Shown piece by piece: positions 1-12,190 of a stretch of DNA of 35,548 nt. Position 1 is the first letter of the stretch, and each line of letters opens with the position of its first letter. Location: positions 25,001 through 60,548 of the forward strand of contig MCFG01000402.1 in NCBI GenBank assembly GCA_002104895.1. Direction: 5' to 3'. This DNA comes from Anaeromyces robustus (taxonomy: Eukaryota > Neocallimastigomycota > Neocallimastigomycetes > Neocallimastigales > Neocallimastigaceae). The position numbers and the translations under genes were made by a program. The notes beneath the pieces are model-generated. The model was not told the DNA's origin and did no database searches. It saw only the letters and a program-made list of their open reading frames with translations.

Positions 1-1
1 A

Positions 2-3000
2 AAATCAGATGAATTGATTGATAATAAAGAAATAGAAGAAAATTCTTTATCACTAGATAATATTAATAATTCTACAAGTTTTTATACCACTGAAAATTCG
101 AAATCAATATATGAAGAAAAGTCATCTATTTTAAATGAAATAAATTCATCTAATATTGATATGTTAAATGAATCATCAATATCGATATTGAAAAATCAAT
201 CAAATCAAATAAATACTTCATCTTACTCAAATCGAGATGAGTTAAAACAAAATAAGAATTATGAAGATGATGAAAATTCTTTCGAAGTTATATCATCTAA
301 TTCTAATTTAATAAATAATTCTTGTGTTTTTGAAAAAATAGAAGAATTAACAAATAAAAATCGACAATATTCATCAGAAACTATATTAATAAATGATATT
401 AAAAATAACAGTGATAATAATAATAATAATACTGATGTTGATAACGAAAATAATATATTATTATTAAATAAATTAAATAAAGATAAAAAGGATGACTTAT
501 TTGATGATATAACTGATTCAGAAATAACTTCACGTACTCTTCAATCTCAGATTGTAAATAATAATAATAATGTTAATATTAATGTTAATACTAATAATAA
601 TAATTTTCCACATAGTAGAAGTAGTCAAACCATAGATTCTTGTAAAACTATAAACAATGATAGTGAAATTGATAATAATAACAATACAAAAGCTATGGAA
701 AAACAACAAAACAATATTTATGAATATGCCACAGTAATTTCTACTTTATCTGATAATAAAATAATTAATGATAATAATGATGATAATGATATAATTAGTA
801 ATACCTTTATAAATATGGACAAAAAATCTGATCATTTTTGTAATATAATAGATAATGATATTACACTTTTAAAAAATAAATCAAACGTTTTATTTTCAAA
901 TGATCATAATGAATATGATTTAAAACAACTAAGAGAATCAAAAAATTGTCTTAATGGAAATAAAAACTTAAATAAATATATTGTTGGCAATTCCCCAAGA
1001 TATTTTCATTCAGAATCAATGAATCCTGATATAAATGATATTAATTTTAATAAAATTTATAGTGTTAATACTACTATTGTAAATTTAAATAAACCAAATT
1101 TTAATTCTTCTTCCGATTTAAATTTAAATTTATCTAGTGAACAAAACAATACAGATGTTCATTCTTCAGATAAAGATTTTATAAATATGAATATCGATAT
1201 CAATAATAATAAAGATATTAAAGATATTAAAGATATTAAAGATATTAAAAATATTAAAAAAAATAAAGATAGAAAAAATAAGGAAGAAAAAACCAATTTA
1301 TACTATAAGAATAAAAACAGTAGCAGTAGTAGTAGCATAAGTAGCATTGGTTCAATAAATAGTCAGAATTTAATTTACATAAATAAAACAAATTCTAAAA
1401 ATGAAAAATCAAATAATACTCATTTAAAAAATTATAATCAACGTCATGGAAATATAATAAACTCTACAGATAAAAATAACATCAATAATATTAATAATGT
1501 GATAACTAAAAAGGCCATTATTAATAATGCATTAAAAAATAATAATATGAGTTTACTTTATACCAAAAGGCATAATTCTGCAAATAATATAAATAAATTA
1601 AAACTTAATATTAATAACTCGATGTTATTGAAATCTTCATCCCCAAAATCAGCAATGTCATCAAAATCCAATAAGAGTTTTGATGATACCGCAATAGCAT
1701 CACCTTTAACACCAACAGCAATGAAAAGAATAAAATATGGTGATATTATATTAACACATTGTAATAATTCTATGAAAATGGAAGGAAGATCTCTATCATT
1801 AGATAGTCATCGTAATAATTCAAAAATAATGGAAGCAATGAATATGAATATACCATCGGAAGGATTTCGTAATATGAATGAATATAGTAGTACCAATAGT
1901 ATAAATAGTAATAGTAGTAGTGAGAGTTTAAAAAGTCCTCTCCAATACAGTTCTATTTCTGCAGAAGATATTACTATGTATTCTTATTCCCAACCTCAAG
2001 TTCAATCTCCTTTAAATAAAGATATAAATTATGAAAATGAAAATATTGATGAACCTTCAATAAGAGAAAAACAAGCTTCTATAGTTGATTGGAAGTTCTT
2101 TACACAATTTTATAAATATATCAATTTTAATAACATAACATTTAATAATAAAGAACTTGAACAAGATTACAATAATGTCATGAATTCATTAGAAGAAATT
2201 AATTGGAAAAAAGATATACCTTTGGAATGCTTATTCTTTATCATTGTAAATGTTATTCTCACATTATTTATTAATGATTTTAATACACTTAAAATCCAAT
2301 TCTTCATTACTATACTGCCAATCCTTCTAATATTTGTTTTATTCAGATGTTTTAATTTATGTTATAAACCCAAAATAAAAAATCTATTAGTTGTAATTAT
2401 ATTTACATTAATAGGACCAATAAATTATTTAATTAATTTCTTTAGTATAAAAGTAAATAACTACCTCTATATATTATTAACATTCAATCTTATCATATGG
2501 ATATTTGCTGGTCACACTATTCTACATACTACTTATAAATATACCCGTTATTCAATGACCATTTGTTATTTACTCTCTTTAATTCCAATGTATTATTGCT
2601 TATTCTTCATGGATACCAAATTATCATTACCTTCTATAAATAATGCCTTTACATCCTCATCAGCATCTACTATTATTAACAATACTACACTTCCAAACAT
2701 TCATAATTACTCATCATCGCAATATTTATTCAATTCACTTCATAATAATTATTCGCTTTATTATCATCATAATCCAAATTATGAAAAATCATCAATGTAT
2801 TATCCTCCTCTGTTAAATATACTTGAGAATAATAAAAATCCTTTAATTTATCATCATAGTGATAATTTTTCAAATTATATAACATTTATTCATAATTTAC
2901 TTGAATCAAAATTATATAAGAACATAAATATAAATAAAGAAAATCAAAATTTAATTCAAGAAATTCAAGAATTAATGAATAGAGATAATTCTATTTATTT

Positions 3001-5404
3001 ATATCTTAACAATTCAACACTTATTCCTCTAAACTCCATTAGTAATTCCTTATTATCTCCTCTTTCATCCTCATCATCACTTTTTTCAAATGATATTAAT
3101 TTAGAATCTAATGAAAAATTTCAATATCAGCAATACCAACAACATATTTTATTAAAGCCATATCATTTATATAAAGATGAAAATAAAAATAAAAAAGGAA
3201 ATGAAAATGAAAATGACAATGACAATGAAAATAGCAATGAAAATAATAAATATGAAAATAAATATAAATATGAAAATGAAAAAATGAACACTAATGATAA
3301 TATTAATGTTGATGGTGATGTTAATTTTATTATTGATTCTATTACTGATACTAATTTAAATTTAGATTTAGATGTAGGTCTTTTGAAACATAAAAAGCAA
3401 CCAACTTCATATCAAAATCAAAAATGGTATGATGAATATGAACTATGGGTTGTAGTCTATGAATCACCTTCTCAACCTTTAAAACTTAATAATTTTATAA
3501 TTAAATATTATTATAAAAAAGATAGAGAAATAAAATCAATTAATAAAAATATTAATTCAAAACAACAACAACAACAGCAACAACAACAACAACAACATTC
3601 ATCATCTTCATCATCATCATCATTAGTATTATTATTATTAAAACAATCTAATATAATAGATCTTCTCATTTTTATATTTAATCACATTCTTAGCATTGAA
3701 ATATTAATGTATATAGCAGTACTTGTTTCTTGTTACCTTATAAATAAATTAAAATATGAATTAGATTTATCATTAAAACTTCAATTCCTTACGAATTGTG
3801 AATATATTAAAATTAATCATAATTATAATTTTGATTCTTCCATCGAGGAATATAGTAAGAGTGGTACAGATTTTGATTCACCAATAGAAAAAGCAATTAG
3901 TATTATAAATCATTTGATAAGCAAAACAGATAGAGGTTCTAAAAATTATGTATTATTAAATAATGCCTTAGCACATTTAAATTCCAGTAATCTTCTTTTA
4001 CCAGATTTAGAACGTCAATTACAAGGATTTGTAGAATTAGAAGATGAACAAAAACAATGGCTTTTATATGAAATTGCTCAACAAAATTATTCCTATTATG
4101 ATGATTCTGATAATAGTTCAGAAAATTCGCCTTCCCTTATTTCATCACCATATGCATTCCATGAATTATCATCTGTTGATATACTTTCTTTAATTGATAA
4201 TCATACACTTGAACTATTAGAAAAAGTAAATGATTTTAATTTCCCAATATTTGAATTTTGTGAAGCTACCCCTAGACCTTTATTAACAATGTCTTATCAT
4301 TTATTTATTAAATCAGGATTAATAGGGCGTCTTCATATTAATTCAGAAAAATTTTTAAACTTTATAAAAGAAATTGAAGAAGGTTATCATACAGATGTTA
4401 CTTTCCATAATGCATGTCATGTTACAGATGTTTTACATTGTATGTATTATTTTACTACTATACCTAATATTGGTCTTAACTTTAAAGATTGGGACTTATT
4501 ATGTATGTTTGTTGCTGCTTGTATTCATGATTATGATCATCCAGGATTAAGTAATAAATTTTTAATTCAAATCATGGATCCATTAGCTATTCTTTATAAT
4601 GATAAATCTGTTTTGGAAAATCATCATTGTGCTATGTCTTTCAACATTCTTTTTAAAGAAAATAATAATTTCTTAGAGCATTTAGATAAAGAAAAATTTA
4701 ATGAGTTTAGAGAAGTTGTTATTGGTTTAGTTCTTGCTACAGATTTAGCAGAACATTTCCAAATTTTATCTTTATTTAAAAAGAAGATTTTAAATATTCC
4801 AAAATGTGTTCAACGTGAGGATAAATTACTTTTAATGAAAATATTAATTAAATGTGCTGATGTTTCTAATCCAACTAAAGAAAGATCCGTTTATAAAAAG
4901 TGGGTAGATGGAATTATGGAAGAATTTTATCGCCAAGGTGATCGTGAAAAAGAATTAAATATCCCATTATCACCATTTGGTAATAGAGATAATGCTAAAC
5001 CAAATAGTTGTCAAAAAAGTTTTATAGAATTTATTGCTACACCTATTTTTGATGCATTATCTGAATGGGTATATACATGTCAAAGTAAACCTGATCCAGA
5101 AGAACATTCAAAATCACCAACAAAATCGGATACTCATAGTTCAATGGCTTCAATAAAATTAAATTCTAAAAGAAATAGTATAACTGGAAGTATACTTAGT
5201 AGTAATAATAATAGTAATAATAATAGTAATAATAATAGTAACAATAATATCAATGAAATCAATTCCAGTAATAATAATAGTAATAGTAATTGTAGTAGTA
5301 ATAGTAATAGTAATAATAATAGTAATAATAATTTGAGTATAAACAATATAAATGACCATAATAATAATAATAGTAATAGTAATAACAGCATTAACCATAA
5401 AAAC

Positions 5405-5448
<44 letters not shown>

Positions 5449-5839
5449 GGATGTCGTTGATATTAATCTTAAATCACCGACAAATGTGAATAGACGTTTA
5501 TCATTACAACATATTAGGACAAGTAATAATGATGATATATATTCTATTCAAAATAATGAAACAAATAATAATAATAATAATAATAATAATCTTTCATCGC
5601 CAACTACTCCAACCCTTCAAGAACGTCCAATTCTTTCTGGTAAAAGACTTAGCGTAGGTTCTTTATTTAAAAATGAAACTGCTAATCGTTTAAAGGCAGG
5701 ATCTAAATTTAAAGAATCATCCCTTAATTTAATGATAAAACGTGAAAGAGATATTGAATCACATAAAAAGATGGATGTTATTATAAATGGACTTAAGGAA
5801 AATAAAAAATGGGTAGAAGCAAATGGTTTAAGTGCATAA
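2..5839 (+). CDS. Class I 3',5'-cyclic nucleotide phosphodiesterase, multi-pass membrane, 5' end outside window
   Basis: It hydrolyses cAMP and/or cGMP; specificity cannot be read here. The frame is open to the left window edge (the TTG at 14 is only the first alternative start), so the N-terminus is missing. Counting that TTG as residue 1, residues 1-730 are Asn/Ser/Asp-rich low complexity. Five hydrophobic helices lie at about 735-870. A long Asn/Ser/His-rich loop with poly-Gln and poly-Ser follows, then one or two helices at about 1205-1245. The PDEase_I catalytic domain is at about 1390-1690: FHNACHVTDV, the HDYDHPGLSN signature, YNDKSVLENHH, LATDLAEHF, KCADVSNPTKE, and a candidate purine-binding Gln in SCQKSFIEFI. 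All expected metal ligands are present. The tail (about 1695-1941) is again poly-Asn. No intron is visible in 5.8 kb, unlike the two intron-rich genes downstream. The family call is firm; the membrane topology is inferred. Confidence 0.93.
5197..5450 (+). repeat. AAT/AGT trinucleotide-rich coding microsatellite in the PDE tail
   Basis: Runs of AAT with interspersed AGT encode an Asn/Ser tract, ending in a run of consecutive Asn codons near 5401-5448. Smaller Asn runs lie at 5560-5590 and throughout the first 2 kb of the ORF. The repeat stays in frame, so the tract is tolerated in protein. Confidence 0.85.
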
Positions 5840-6086
5840 ATTTAATTTATTTAAACTTTTTTTTTTTTTAATTTTATTTAATTTAAACCATTTATTATCA
5901 TTGATTATTATTTATTATTATTTATTTTATTTATTATTATTTATTTTATTTATTATTTCCCCATTAATATATATATATATATTCATATATATATTTACAT
6001 GATTAAAAAGAAAAAAAAATTTTTTTAATACCATAAATCTTTTTTTTTTTTTTGTTATTGTTGTTATTTTTTCAATAACTTTTTTT

Positions 6087-6119
<33 letters not shown>

Positions 6120-6635
6120 CGCTTTATAATTAAAAATAATATATTTTATTTATAATCTTTTTTATTATTGGTTTTTTTTTTTTTTTTTTAAGTTTATTTA
6201 TTTATTTTTTTTATATTTATTGATATAAAAATATAAATAAATAATAATATAATTATAAATATAACAAAATAATAATAATATATAAAAATGAAAGAAAAAG
6301 AAAAAAAAATAATTATATATATATCATTATCATCATTTCTTATTATCATTATAATTTATTTAAAAATTTAGCAAGAGAAAAATTACAAAAAAAAATATCA
6401 TTAAAAAAAATCATAAAAAAAATTAAAAAGAAAAAAAAAAAGAAAAAAAAAAACTTCTTCTAATATAATATATATTTATTTAACATTAAAGATATATATA
6501 TATTCAAATAAAAAAAAAATGAAAAATAATAATAATACACATATAAAATATTATAAAATATATCAATAATAAAATATTTATTTGTTAAAAATAAATATTT
6601 TATAATTAATTAAGTATAAAAAAAATTGAATTTTT

Positions 6636-6690
<55 letters not shown>

Positions 6691-7090
6691 AAAATAAAAA
6701 ATAAAAAATAATAATAGATAATTAACATAATTATTTATTTTAATTATTTATTTTTAATCATAAATCATTAAATCATAAACCATAAATCATATTCATTATG
6801 ATTATAAATATATATTTATTAAAAATCTTTTTTTTTTATTAAACTAGTATAAAAAAACAATTTTTTTTTTTTCACAAATTTACAATATAATTTAAAACGT
6901 TGATTATAATAATTAAATAAATAAAAAAAAATTCAAATAAATAATTAATTAATAGTTATTTATAAAAATAGAAGAACAAAAAAAAAAAATAAAATAAAAT
7001 AAAATAAAATAAATAAATAAAAAAAAAAAAATAACAATACTAATAATAATAATAGTAATTTATAATTATAATATAAACAAAATATAAATC

Positions 7091-7122
<32 letters not shown>

Positions 7123-7237
7123 GATATCGTTCGTATTTTTATAAAAAAAAATACTTTGTATTAATAAAAAAAAAAAAAATTAAAATAAATAAAATAAATT
7201 ATTTTAAAAAAAAAAAAAAAAACTTAAAATTTTTTTT
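5840..7237. other. A/T intergenic spacer with a 52-nt poly-A run
   Basis: No coding frame or structured RNA is recognised. The stretch holds alternating poly-T and poly-A runs, TTATT and TAAAA micro-repeats, and one uninterrupted poly-A run of about 52 nt at 6637-6688. The first part must contain the 3' UTR of the phosphodiesterase gene, but no clear cleavage signal can be singled out in such A/T-rich sequence. Confidence 0.7.
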
Positions 7238-7516
7238 TTATTTGTTTTGTTGTTGTTATCCTTTATAAATAATATAAATAATATATCATTACTTTTTATT
7301 TTATTTGTTTTGTTGTTGTTATCCTTTATAAATAATATATCATTACATTACTTTTTGTTTTATTTGTTTTGTTGTTGTTATCCTTTATAAATTATATACC
7401 ATTACTTTTTATTTTTATTTGTTTTATTGTTGTTATCCTTTATAAATAATATATACCATTACTTTTTATTTTAATTGTTTTGTTATTGTTATCCTTTATA
7501 AATAATATATACCATT
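7238..7516. repeat. Five-copy tandem repeat, unit about 55-63 bp
   Basis: Each unit begins with a core like TTTGTTTTGTTGTTGTTATC, continues with CTTTATAAATAATATA and a CATTACTTTTT tail. Cores start at 7241, 7304, 7363, 7418 and 7474. Unit lengths vary through small indels in the A/T tail, while the G-containing core is well kept. Function is unknown; it ends about 200 bp before the LINE relic. Confidence 0.9.
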
Positions 7517-7720
7517 TTTGTTTTTTCTTTCTTTCTTATCTTTCTTTTCTTTCAATATGATTTGTTTGTAAAAAGAAGAAAAAAAAAAAAAAAAAAACTT
7601 TTCTAAATATAGTAAATTAGTAAATTATAATAATAAAACATATATATTATAATATTATAATAATAATTTATATTATTATATAATTATAAAAAAAAAAAAA
7701 GAAAAGTTTAATTATTGAAA

Positions 7721-9179
7721 AATAATATTGTTCTTTGTGCCCCTAGTAGATCTCGTATGAATAAACTTCTTCGTTAAGTTGGTAAATGGGCTAAGGACAT
7801 TTAAATGACTTTTGGAATTAATAAATGTACCACATTAGTTGTTAGATTGTTATGAAAAGTCGGAATTAATTTAGAAAAAAGACCCTACGTTTTATTTAAC
7901 AGGAATTGCAATTCTTAAAACAAATTGTTATACTTATCTTGGTATTCTTTTATTAATAAAAATGAAAAATAAAATTATTAAGGCTTTGTTTTCAATTCAA
8001 AGTTTTTTAAAAAATGATTTGATTCCTATTCTTCTTAAAAGAATTTTATTCTCTGTAAAAGTTATTGAATATGTCTCCTATTACACACCCTTACTTGGTT
8101 CTAACAACAACAATGCTAGTTCTACACAAACTATTATCAACAAAGGTTTTTTATTGAATTTTAAATTTTTCAAATTCTAATTCATTTATTTCTATTTATT
8201 GCATTTCAAAAGAACTTAATATTCCTCCACTTTCTGGTAAATGTGCTTTAATAAGTGAAAGAACCCAAATTACATTATCTCAATGTTAGTCAATAATGTT
8301 TCTATAACAAGAAAATGGACTTGGGACAAAGAAAGTAAGTTATTAAACGATAAATTAAAACAATATTTCATCCTCTTCTAAAGAAATTATGGACTTCTAT
8401 TGGAAAACGCTAAAATAAACAATTTTGAAAAAATTCAAGAAACTATTTACTTAATCTAGAATTTCCTGAATATAGCAATGGTTTCAGGTGATTACTAATG
8501 GCAAGATGTGGATATAAAATTTATGCTAGAGTTGCTAAAACAGCTAAAATGGTTAATATTTATTGTTCTAATTGTTGTTCATGTTGCTTCCATAGTGATA
8601 GTTATCAAAGAATTGACCATTGGTTTATTAATTGTTTCTTATTTAAAAATTTTCAAATTAACCATTTCTCTGATTTAAATAGAAATATTTTTTATTTTTT
8701 AGATAGTCGTTTTAATAGTTTATATGCGACTAGTGATAATTCTAGTGTAGTGTAGATAATAGAATTAATAATATTGTTAAGGGTTAAAAAAAATAATTTT
8801 AATAATGGAAACAATAGTATATGTAATATTGATATTTTAGGAAATAGAAAAATTGTTAATAGGTACCGAATTTATATTTTTTTAATTAGTGTAAGAGAAC
8901 CTGGTTTTAATGAAATAACTAACAATTATTTATATAAAAAGGAATGGAAATGCTTGTATAAGTGTCAGACTGAAACTAGTACATATTCAAAATCTTCATT
9001 CTTGTTACGATCTTCGGATCTATTGAATGATATCATGCCTGTTATCTGCAAAAGACAACATATATTGTTCAATAAATTCAAAACCAACCTCTTCAAGGAA
9101 CGACATTGCTGATAAAACAGTAGGACAGCTTAGTAGGGCAAATGCCGATCCTATTACCGACCCAAGTGGAATTGGATAG
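7721..9179 (+). pseudogene. LINE ORF2 reverse-transcriptase fragment, many stops and frameshifts
   Basis: Broken remnant of the C-terminal half of a LINE ORF2. Recognisable blocks in shifting frames include NKLLR followed at once by a stop near 7774, ALFSIQSFLKNDLIPI (about 7986), YTPLLGSNNNNASSTQT (about 8083), the Cys/His block CSNCCSCCFH with RIDHWFINC (about 8560-8640), and the C-terminal end RANADPI.DPSGIG with its TAG at 9177-9179. Several stops and indels separate the blocks, so it cannot make the protein. It is more diverged than expected for a recent insertion. Confidence 0.9.
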
Positions 9180-9416
9180 ATCAATTTTACTCTTTAATTC
9201 TATATGTAGAATTAAGGGCTAGTATGGATTTATTGTTTTTATATATATTATTATTTTGTACCCTCCAGTATTATTCATTATTATCTATAAATGTTTAGCT
9301 GTTTTTTTTTTTTTTAGTATCATTTTTTTTATTATGTGTTTTTTTTTAATGATTCATGTATATCAATATTTAAATTCAATAAAGATTATATACGAATTGT
9401 GTGTTATAAAAAAAAA
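7721..9416 (+). mobile_element. Dead, 5'-truncated non-LTR retrotransposon (LINE) copy
   Basis: This stretch matches the reverse complement of the element at the right end of the window, from within the reverse-transcriptase palm (the IVLCAPSRSRMNKLLR region) to the 3' end. It includes the same 3' UTR landmarks (AATTAAGGGCT, CCTCCAGTATTATT, AATTCAATAAAG) and ends in a short poly-A near 9408-9416. The 3' UTR is about 228 nt in both copies. Loss of everything upstream of the RT FADD motif fits 5' truncation during target-primed reverse transcription. No convincing target-site duplication was found. Confidence 0.9.
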
Positions 9417-10714
9417 TTATATAATAGATTCATATTTTTAAATACAATATTTAAAACTATAATTAATTAATATTTTTTAAAGCATCGTCAAATAAAAAAA
9501 GAAAAAAAAAAGAAAAAGAAAAAGAAATATAAAAAATCCATTATCCATTAAAATATATTTTTTAATTATTATTAATTTATGAACATGAACAAAAAATAAA
9601 ATAATAGTAATAATTACTAACTAATTAAATAAATAAATAAATAAAAATAAATCAAATTTTTAATTTTTTTTTTTTTTTCTAAATATTTATATTTTATATA
9701 TAATATTATTAAATAAATAAAAACAATAATAATAACCAAATCAAAACAAGAAAAAAAAATATTCATTATATATATAATCATATTTTTTTATCAATATATA
9801 TATATATATGTATATACTATATATATAAAAAATAGTATTCAATTTTTTTTTTTTTTTCATAAAGTTTCTCTTTCTCTTCCTTCTTTTTAAATTAACTAGT
9901 CAAAAAGCAAAATTAATATAAAACAGTATATTATAAATAACTTTTTCATACTAAAAAAAAAATTAACATTTTTTTATTATTTTTTTTTTTTTTATTTTTT
10001 ATTATTTTTTTTTAATATTATTAAAAAAAAAAAGATTTTTTTTATTTTTATTTTTTTATTTTTTTATTTTATTTTTTTTTTTTTTATAATAAAATTATTA
10101 CTATTGTTTGCTAATTTTATAATTTTTATATATATATAACTTTATAATTTTTAATTATAGTATTTTTTTTTTTATTTCTTTTATTTATTTATTTTCCTTA
10201 TTAATTTGTTGTTGTTGTTTAAATTTTAGTTTTTTTTTTTTTTTTTTTTCTGAATTTTATTATTTGAATTATTAATTATTAATTATTTTATTATTTAATT
10301 ATTTGTTGGTTGATTTGCATTAATTTTTTTTTTTTAATTATTTATAAAAGATATTAAGATTGTTGATTGATTATTATATTTTAATATATTTATATATTTT
10401 ATCATACAAAATTTTATAAATGAAATGTTGAGTCATAAAAAAAAAAAAAAAAGGGAAATTAAATATTATATTATAAAATTATGAAAAAATAAATGAAAAA
10501 AAAACAATGACATCACAATAACGAAAATATATATTATATATATTATTTTTCATTATCATAATCATTATTAAACTTTTCACATCATTTTTTCTTTAAATTT
10601 TTATATAAATTTAATATACCCCTTTCATTTTTACATGCTTTTTTTTTTTTTTTTTTTACTATTATTATTATTTTTATTTTAAAACACATATATATGTATA
10701 TTAAAACTAATAAT
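9417..10714. other. A/T intergenic spacer between LINE relic and PUP3 3' end
   Basis: No gene recognised. Poly-A and poly-T tracts and AT dinucleotide runs dominate. Near 10672-10677 the minus strand reads AATAAA about 40 nt downstream of the PUP3 stop, a possible poly(A) signal, though such hexamers are expected by chance in this composition. Confidence 0.65.
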
Positions 10715-12159
10715 CTAATCTTGTCTAGTTTTAAGGTGACGAGTAATAATTTTATCTGGAGTACTATTATGATTTTTAAATTTAAATAAAAAATAAAATT
10801 AAACCAAAAAAAAAAGAATATAATATATAGATATAAGAAGTATATATTTTAAAAAATTATACAAAAAATAATTATATTAATAAAATGAAAATTCATTGTA
10901 TAAAAAAAATATATATATTTATTATATAACAATAATATTTTTTATATTAATTATTCATTATTATTATTATTATAATTATAACTTACATAATATGAACAAC
11001 AGCACCCCAACCACTTTGTGAATCACGATCAAAAGCATTTAATAAAGATTGTGATATAACTTCAAATAATTCTTCTGGACCCTGTAAAAAAAACAATAAT
11101 AATATCGAATTGTAATTTATAATTATTAAAAAAGTTAATATTATTTAAAACTTGTAATAATATATATTTAATTTATTGAAAGAATTAATAATTCATAATG
11201 AATTATTATTATTATTATTATTATTATTTGAAAAAAATATTATTATAATATATATATATATAAACAAAACTTACAAGATCTGGTTCCCAGAAAGATTCAC
11301 AAATACCATATAATTCTCTAGCAGTAGTACCACAAACAACGAAATCTTTAGCGAAATTTATACAACCAATTAAATCAGTAGAGCAAATGAATGGTTTGTT
11401 ATCACTATCAAGACCAGCAATACATGGTTCACAGAAATAAGGACCCCAACTATTTTGTTTTATTATTAATTTTATTTATATTCATATTTATATTATATTA
11501 TTTTTTATTCAATTGTTAGTTGTTATTTATTATTTGATTTTATTAAATGTTGTTGTAATGATGTTGTTTAATGTTTAATAGTAATATTTAATATGAATGA
11601 TTATAAAAAAAAAAAAAATTTAAAGAAATGTAACATTAAATTTATAAATGTATGATTTCATTTTATGTTTATATTATTATGTAGTATTAAAACGATTTGT
11701 TAAATTTCAATCATAAAATAAAAAATTTTATATATTATAATATTAAAGATATTTTCAATGTATAAATTATTATTATTATTATTGTTGTTGTTGTTGTATA
11801 TATAACATGAAAAAAAAAAAATATTTTCAAATAAATACATAATGTAAAATTATTAATTAATAAATTTCATTATGTTTATAAATAATTAATTATAATTATA
11901 TATAATAATATTTACCGGTGATCATATAAAGTTGAGGAAACTAAGTGAGCAAATTTCTTTGGAGTAATTTCACGTTCTTCTCTTAACTTATATAAATCAA
12001 CCTTTAATTTTAATTCTTGAGATCTAAATCATTTTAAATTTTTAAATTATAAAAAATTTCATTTTTTATATATCATATAATATTTAAATTTATATTTATT
12101 TAAGAAATTTATAAATTCATTCATTAACATATTATATAAAAAATATAATATTAATAAAG

Positions 12160-12190
<31 letters not shown>

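Noticed and set aside
5134-5406. Two minus-strand Leu- or Ile/Thr-rich frames opposite the PDE tail
   Set aside because: They are antisense shadows of AAT/AGT codons in the PDE gene.
7721-9416. Repeat-induced point mutation (C-to-T) as the cause of the LINE relic's decay
   Set aside because: Comparison with the intact copy shows mixed changes (A-to-G, C-to-A, indels) as well as C-to-T, so no clean signature is visible by eye.
7700-9440. Target-site duplication around the LINE relic
   Set aside because: Both flanks are A/T-rich low complexity; no match stands out from chance.
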